A DNA stretch of 64,000 nt from Streptacidiphilus albus JL83. Its GTDB lineage: Bacteria > Actinomycetota > Actinomycetes > Streptomycetales > Streptomycetaceae. Under the pieces are notes generated by a model. The model saw only the letters and a program-made list of their open reading frames with translations, was not told the origin of the DNA and did not search any database. Position numbers and translations under genes: made by a program. Below, piece by piece: positions 61,418 to 64,000 of the stretch; positions within the stretch are counted from its first letter, which is position 1, and every line of letters starts with the position of its first letter. The stretch spans positions 9,124,017 to 9,188,016 of the forward strand of contig NZ_JQML01000001.1 in assembly GCF_000744705.1 (NCBI RefSeq). Direction: 5' to 3'.

Positions 61418-64000
61418 ATGCGACCGACATGTTCACGCCCCACCCGCGCCACGCTGCTCGCCGCCATCATGTCCGGGGGGTTCTGGCTGCCCACGGTGAC
61501 CACCTGGCCGCAACCCGCCCAGGCGGGAAGCGGTGCCAGCGTCGCCGTCGCCATCACCAACGGGACCATGGCCCTGCCCGCCGTGTCGGCCGGGGACCAG
61601 AGCTGGTCGAACACCTTCCCCACCGGTTGGACCGGGCCGAACACCCCCTACGTGTACGCGTCCGGCACCGCCAAGCACCCCAGCGGGTTCCAGGCCGTCG
61701 ACCTGGCCAGCAACTCCAGCCCGGCCTCGATCAGCCAGGCACTGAGCGGGGTCAAGCGCGGGGCGACGGTCACCGTCACCTTCGACGACGCCCCGAACAC
61801 CTGGACCGGCTGCAACGTGGCCCAGTTGAGCACCGGTCAGCCGTTCGTCGTCCAGGGCACCGGCGGGGTGGGCCAGCAGTACACCACGCCCGGCATCACC
61901 ACGACGAACAGGGGCAACTGGCGGTTGGGGGACAGCTACACCTTCACGGCCGGCGCCGACAATCCGACGATCACCTTTCTGAGTCAGGAGTACCGTCCCA
62001 CCCCGGCCTGCGCCCCGATGGTGACGAATGTGCAGGCCACGCAGAAGCCGCCGGTGGCCGACCTGAGTGTGAGCAAGGTGCTGGTCACCAGCAACGTCAG
62101 CGCAGGCAACGGCATCGCCTGGCAGATCACCGCCACCAACAACGGCCCCGACACGGCCTACAGCGTCGGTGTGCACGACACCGTGCCGGCCACGGTCACC
62201 GGGGTGAGCGCCACCATGCTCGGCGGCAGCTGCACCGTGACCGTCCTCGCCGCCGGAGCGGGCACGCACTTCGACTGCGTCCTGCCCCAGCTGGCCAACG
62301 GTGCGTCGATCAGCGTCGGCGTCAACGGGACGATGAGCGCCACCGCCACCGGCATCCCCGCGAACCAGGCCACCGTCGACTCGTCCACCCCGGACCCGAA
62401 CACCGCCAACAACGGGCCGGTCAGCGCCTCGCTGGCCGGGGCCGCGTTCCTCGGCCCGGTCACCCAGGCGGGTCCCACCGGGCCGACCGGTCCGACCGGC
62501 GCGACCGGCCCGAAGGGGGTCTCCGGAGCCACCGGCCCGACCGGAGCCGCCGGGGCCACCGGCCCGCAGGGTGGGCCGGGAGCCACCGGCGCGACCGGAG
62601 TCGTCGGAGTGACCGGCCCGACCGGGAGCACGGGTCCGCAGGGCGCGACCGGACCTACCGGAGCCGCCGGGCCCGCCGGCGGGACCGGCCCCACCGGGCT
62701 CACCGGCGCGACCGGCGGGACCGGCGGCACCGGACCGACCGGACCGACCGGGTCCACCGGGGCCACCGGCGTTCAGGGCCTCGCCGGGGACACCGGCGCG
62801 ACCGGGGTGGCCGGAGCCACCGGTCCGCAGGGTGCCGACGGCGCGACCGGCCCGACCGGGCCCGTCGGCCCGCAAGGTGCTGACGGTGCGACCGGGGCCA
62901 CCGGCCCGCAGGGCCCGGACGGTGCGACCGGCCCGACCGGAGCGCAGGGTCCCACCGGGGCCGCCGGTGCCACCGGCGTGACCGGCGCTTCCGGTGTCCA
63001 GGGCAGCCTGGGCCCCACCGGGGTCACCGGCCCGACCGGGGCCACCGGCCCGACGGGTGCGACCGGAGCCACCGGCGACCAGGGCGCGACCGGTGTGACG
63101 GGAGCCACCGGAGCCACCGGCGCGAGCGGCCCGCAGGGAGTTGCCGGGGCCACCGGCCCGACCGGGGCCACCGGAGCGGCCGGCCCGAGCGGCCCGCAGG
63201 GACCGACCGGGGACACCGGCGCGACCGGCGTCGGCGGCGTGACCGGCCCGGTGGGGGCGACCGGTGCGGCGGGCGCGACCGGCCCGCAGGGAGCAGCCGG
63301 TCCGACCGGGCCCGACGGTGCGACCGGACCCGCCGGGGCCTCCGGAGCTGACGGTGTGACCGGTGCCGCAGGGCCGACCGGGGCGTCGGGCCCGACCGGT
63401 GCCGACGGTCCGGACGGCGCGACCGGAGCGGCCGGGGACACCGGCCCGACCGGGGCCACCGGGGCCACCGGTCCGCAGGGTCCGATCGGCGAGGCCGGGG
63501 CGGCCGGCCCCACCGGCGCCCTGGGAGCCACCGGCCCGACCGGACCGCAGGGAGTGACGGGTGCCACCGGCGCCGTCGGCGCGGCCGGGGCGACCGGGGC
63601 GACGGGCGTCCAGGGCCCGACCGGTGCGACGGGGGACCAGGGCGCAACCGGTCCCGCGGGTGCTGTCGGGGCCACCGGCCCGACCGGCCCGGGTGGCGCG
63701 ACCGGTGCGACCGGCGTGACCGGAGCCGCAGGTACAGCAGGTGCGACCGGCCCCGTCGGTGACACGGGTGCGGCCGGAACCACCGGTGCCGACGGACCGA
63801 TCGGTGTGCCGGGAGCCACCGGAGTCACCGGTGCGACCGGCGCCACGGGTCCGACCGGCCCGAATGGTGCGACCGGAGCCACCGGCGTGACCGGGGCCGT
63901 CGGAGCGGCCGGCGCCACCGGCCCTGACGGACCGACGGGAGCACCGGGAACGACCGGAGTCACCGGAGCAGTCGGACCGACCGGAACCACGGGCCCCACC
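61418..64000 (+). CDS. second collagen-like secreted protein, truncated by the window end
   Basis: 861 residues from ATG 61418 to the last base; the frame stays open. It is a paralogue of the preceding gene with the same order: signal peptide (TLLAAIMSGGFWLPTVTTWP region), N-terminal beta domain with GWTGPNTPYVYASGTA and FQAVDLASNSS, DUF11 domain (DLSVSKVLVTSNVSAGNGIA, NNGPDTAYSVGVHDTVPATV), then Gly-X-Y triplets from about residue 352 onwards (GPTGPTGPTGATGPKG). The DUF11 part is closely related to that of its neighbour, so the pair arose by tandem duplication. The C-terminus is not seen. Confidence 0.9.
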   Translation, partial: MRPTCSRPTRATLLAAIMSGGFWLPTVTTWPQPAQAGSGASVAVAITNGTMALPAVSAGDQSWSNTFPTGWTGPNTPYVYASGTAKHPSGFQAVDLASNSSPASISQALSGVKRGATVTVTFDDAPNTWTGCNVAQLSTGQPFVVQGTGGVGQQYTTPGITTTNRGNWRLGDSYTFTAGADNPTITFLSQEYRPTPACAPMVTNVQATQKPPVADLSVSKVLVTSNVSAGNGIAWQITATNNGPDTAYSVGVHDTVPATVTGVSATMLGGSCTVTVLAAGAGTHFDCVLPQLANGASISVGVNGTMSATATGIPANQATVDSSTPDPNTANNGPVSASLAGAAFLGPVTQAGPTGPTGPTGATGPKGVSGATGPTGAAGATGPQGGPGATGATGVVGVTGPTGSTGPQGATGPTGAAGPAGGTGPTGLTGATGGTGGTGPTGPTGSTGATGVQGLAGDTGATGVAGATGPQGADGATGPTGPVGPQGADGATGATGPQGPDGATGPTGAQGPTGAAGATGVTGASGVQGSLGPTGVTGPTGATGPTGATGATGDQGATGVTGATGATGASGPQGVAGATGPTGATGAAGPSGPQGPTGDTGATGVGGVTGPVGATGAAGATGPQGAAGPTGPDGATGPAGASGADGVTGAAGPTGASGPTGADGPDGATGAAGDTGPTGATGATGPQGPIGEAGAAGPTGALGATGPTGPQGVTGATGAVGAAGATGATGVQGPTGATGDQGATGPAGAVGATGPTGPGGATGATGVTGAAGTAGATGPVGDTGAAGTTGADGPIGVPGATGVTGATGATGPTGPNGATGATGVTGAVGAAGATGPDGPTGAPGTTGVTGAVGPTGTTGPT

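Noticed and set aside
59302..61644. 780-aa and other long frames antisense to the collagen array, and similar frames at 62773-63999
   Set aside because: They arise from the 9-bp-periodic GC-rich Gly-X-Y coding and contain only Ala-Pro-Val or Arg-Gly repeats.

Overview
The window is high-GC actinomycete DNA with a pronounced third-codon GC bias. I infer a filamentous actinomycete, probably Streptomycetaceae. The reasons are a perfect CebR-type cellulose operator, secreted multi-domain polysaccharidases, an XRE/NB-ARC/TPR regulator, a sugar ABC operon without its own ATPase, and IS-rich decayed DNA like that of linear chromosome arms. The genus cannot be fixed from the sequence alone.

Layout. 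0-3 kb: flavin-dependent monooxygenase operon (two LLM-type oxidoreductases, an alpha/beta hydrolase, a flavin reductase). 3-6 kb: IclR regulator divergent from an unknown conserved gene and fumarylacetoacetase, i.e. aromatic amino-acid catabolism. 6.1-8.3 kb: complete group II intron on the minus strand. 8.3-11.7 kb: HEAT-repeat protein, GlxA-type regulator, saccharopine-dehydrogenase-like protein and a small secreted protein. 11.7-24 kb: secreted-enzyme region with a GH16 glucanase, a proline iminopeptidase, a large GH87-like alpha-1,3-glucanase, a cold-shock protein, a CBM2-GH5 cellulase under a CebR box, and a phospholipase-D-like/Ig protein. 24-27 kb: Lrp/AsnC regulator divergent from an alpha-hydroxy-acid oxidase plus a VOC protein.

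27.1-41.3 kb is an accessory region of debris. It holds truncated genes (ATP-grasp, SDR, FAH-like, SRPBCC), remnants of IS1380, IS3 and IS21 elements, and a complete IS630-family element with 31-bp matching ends (TA included) that carries a GNAT acetyltransferase as passenger. It also holds a Tn554-like pair of tyrosine recombinases broken by that IS and by a frameshift, and a complete IS5-like element.

41.4-48.2 kb holds the most unusual locus. A 26-codon peptide gene with a strong ribosome-binding site is followed by a hairpin, then an adenylate-forming (PaaK-like) enzyme, then, overlapping it, a nine-helix membrane protein with the YD...GLGD signature of presenilin/signal-peptide-peptidase aspartyl proteases. 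Divergent from the peptide lies a 983-aa XRE-NB-ARC-TPR regulator. I propose a peptide activation/processing and signalling system; this is inference.

48.4-54.8 kb: LacI regulator, GH36-like alpha-galactosidase and ABC sugar importer in one overlapping operon with a LacI-type operator upstream. 54.9-55.7 kb: membrane protein plus winged-helix regulator behind overlapping TTTCC/GGAAA palindromes. 55.7-57 kb: a serine-hydrolase homologue lacking the SxxK lysine. 57.1 kb to the end: two paralogous secreted collagen-like proteins (N-terminal beta domain, DUF11, hundreds of GXT/GPQ triplets), the second running off the window.
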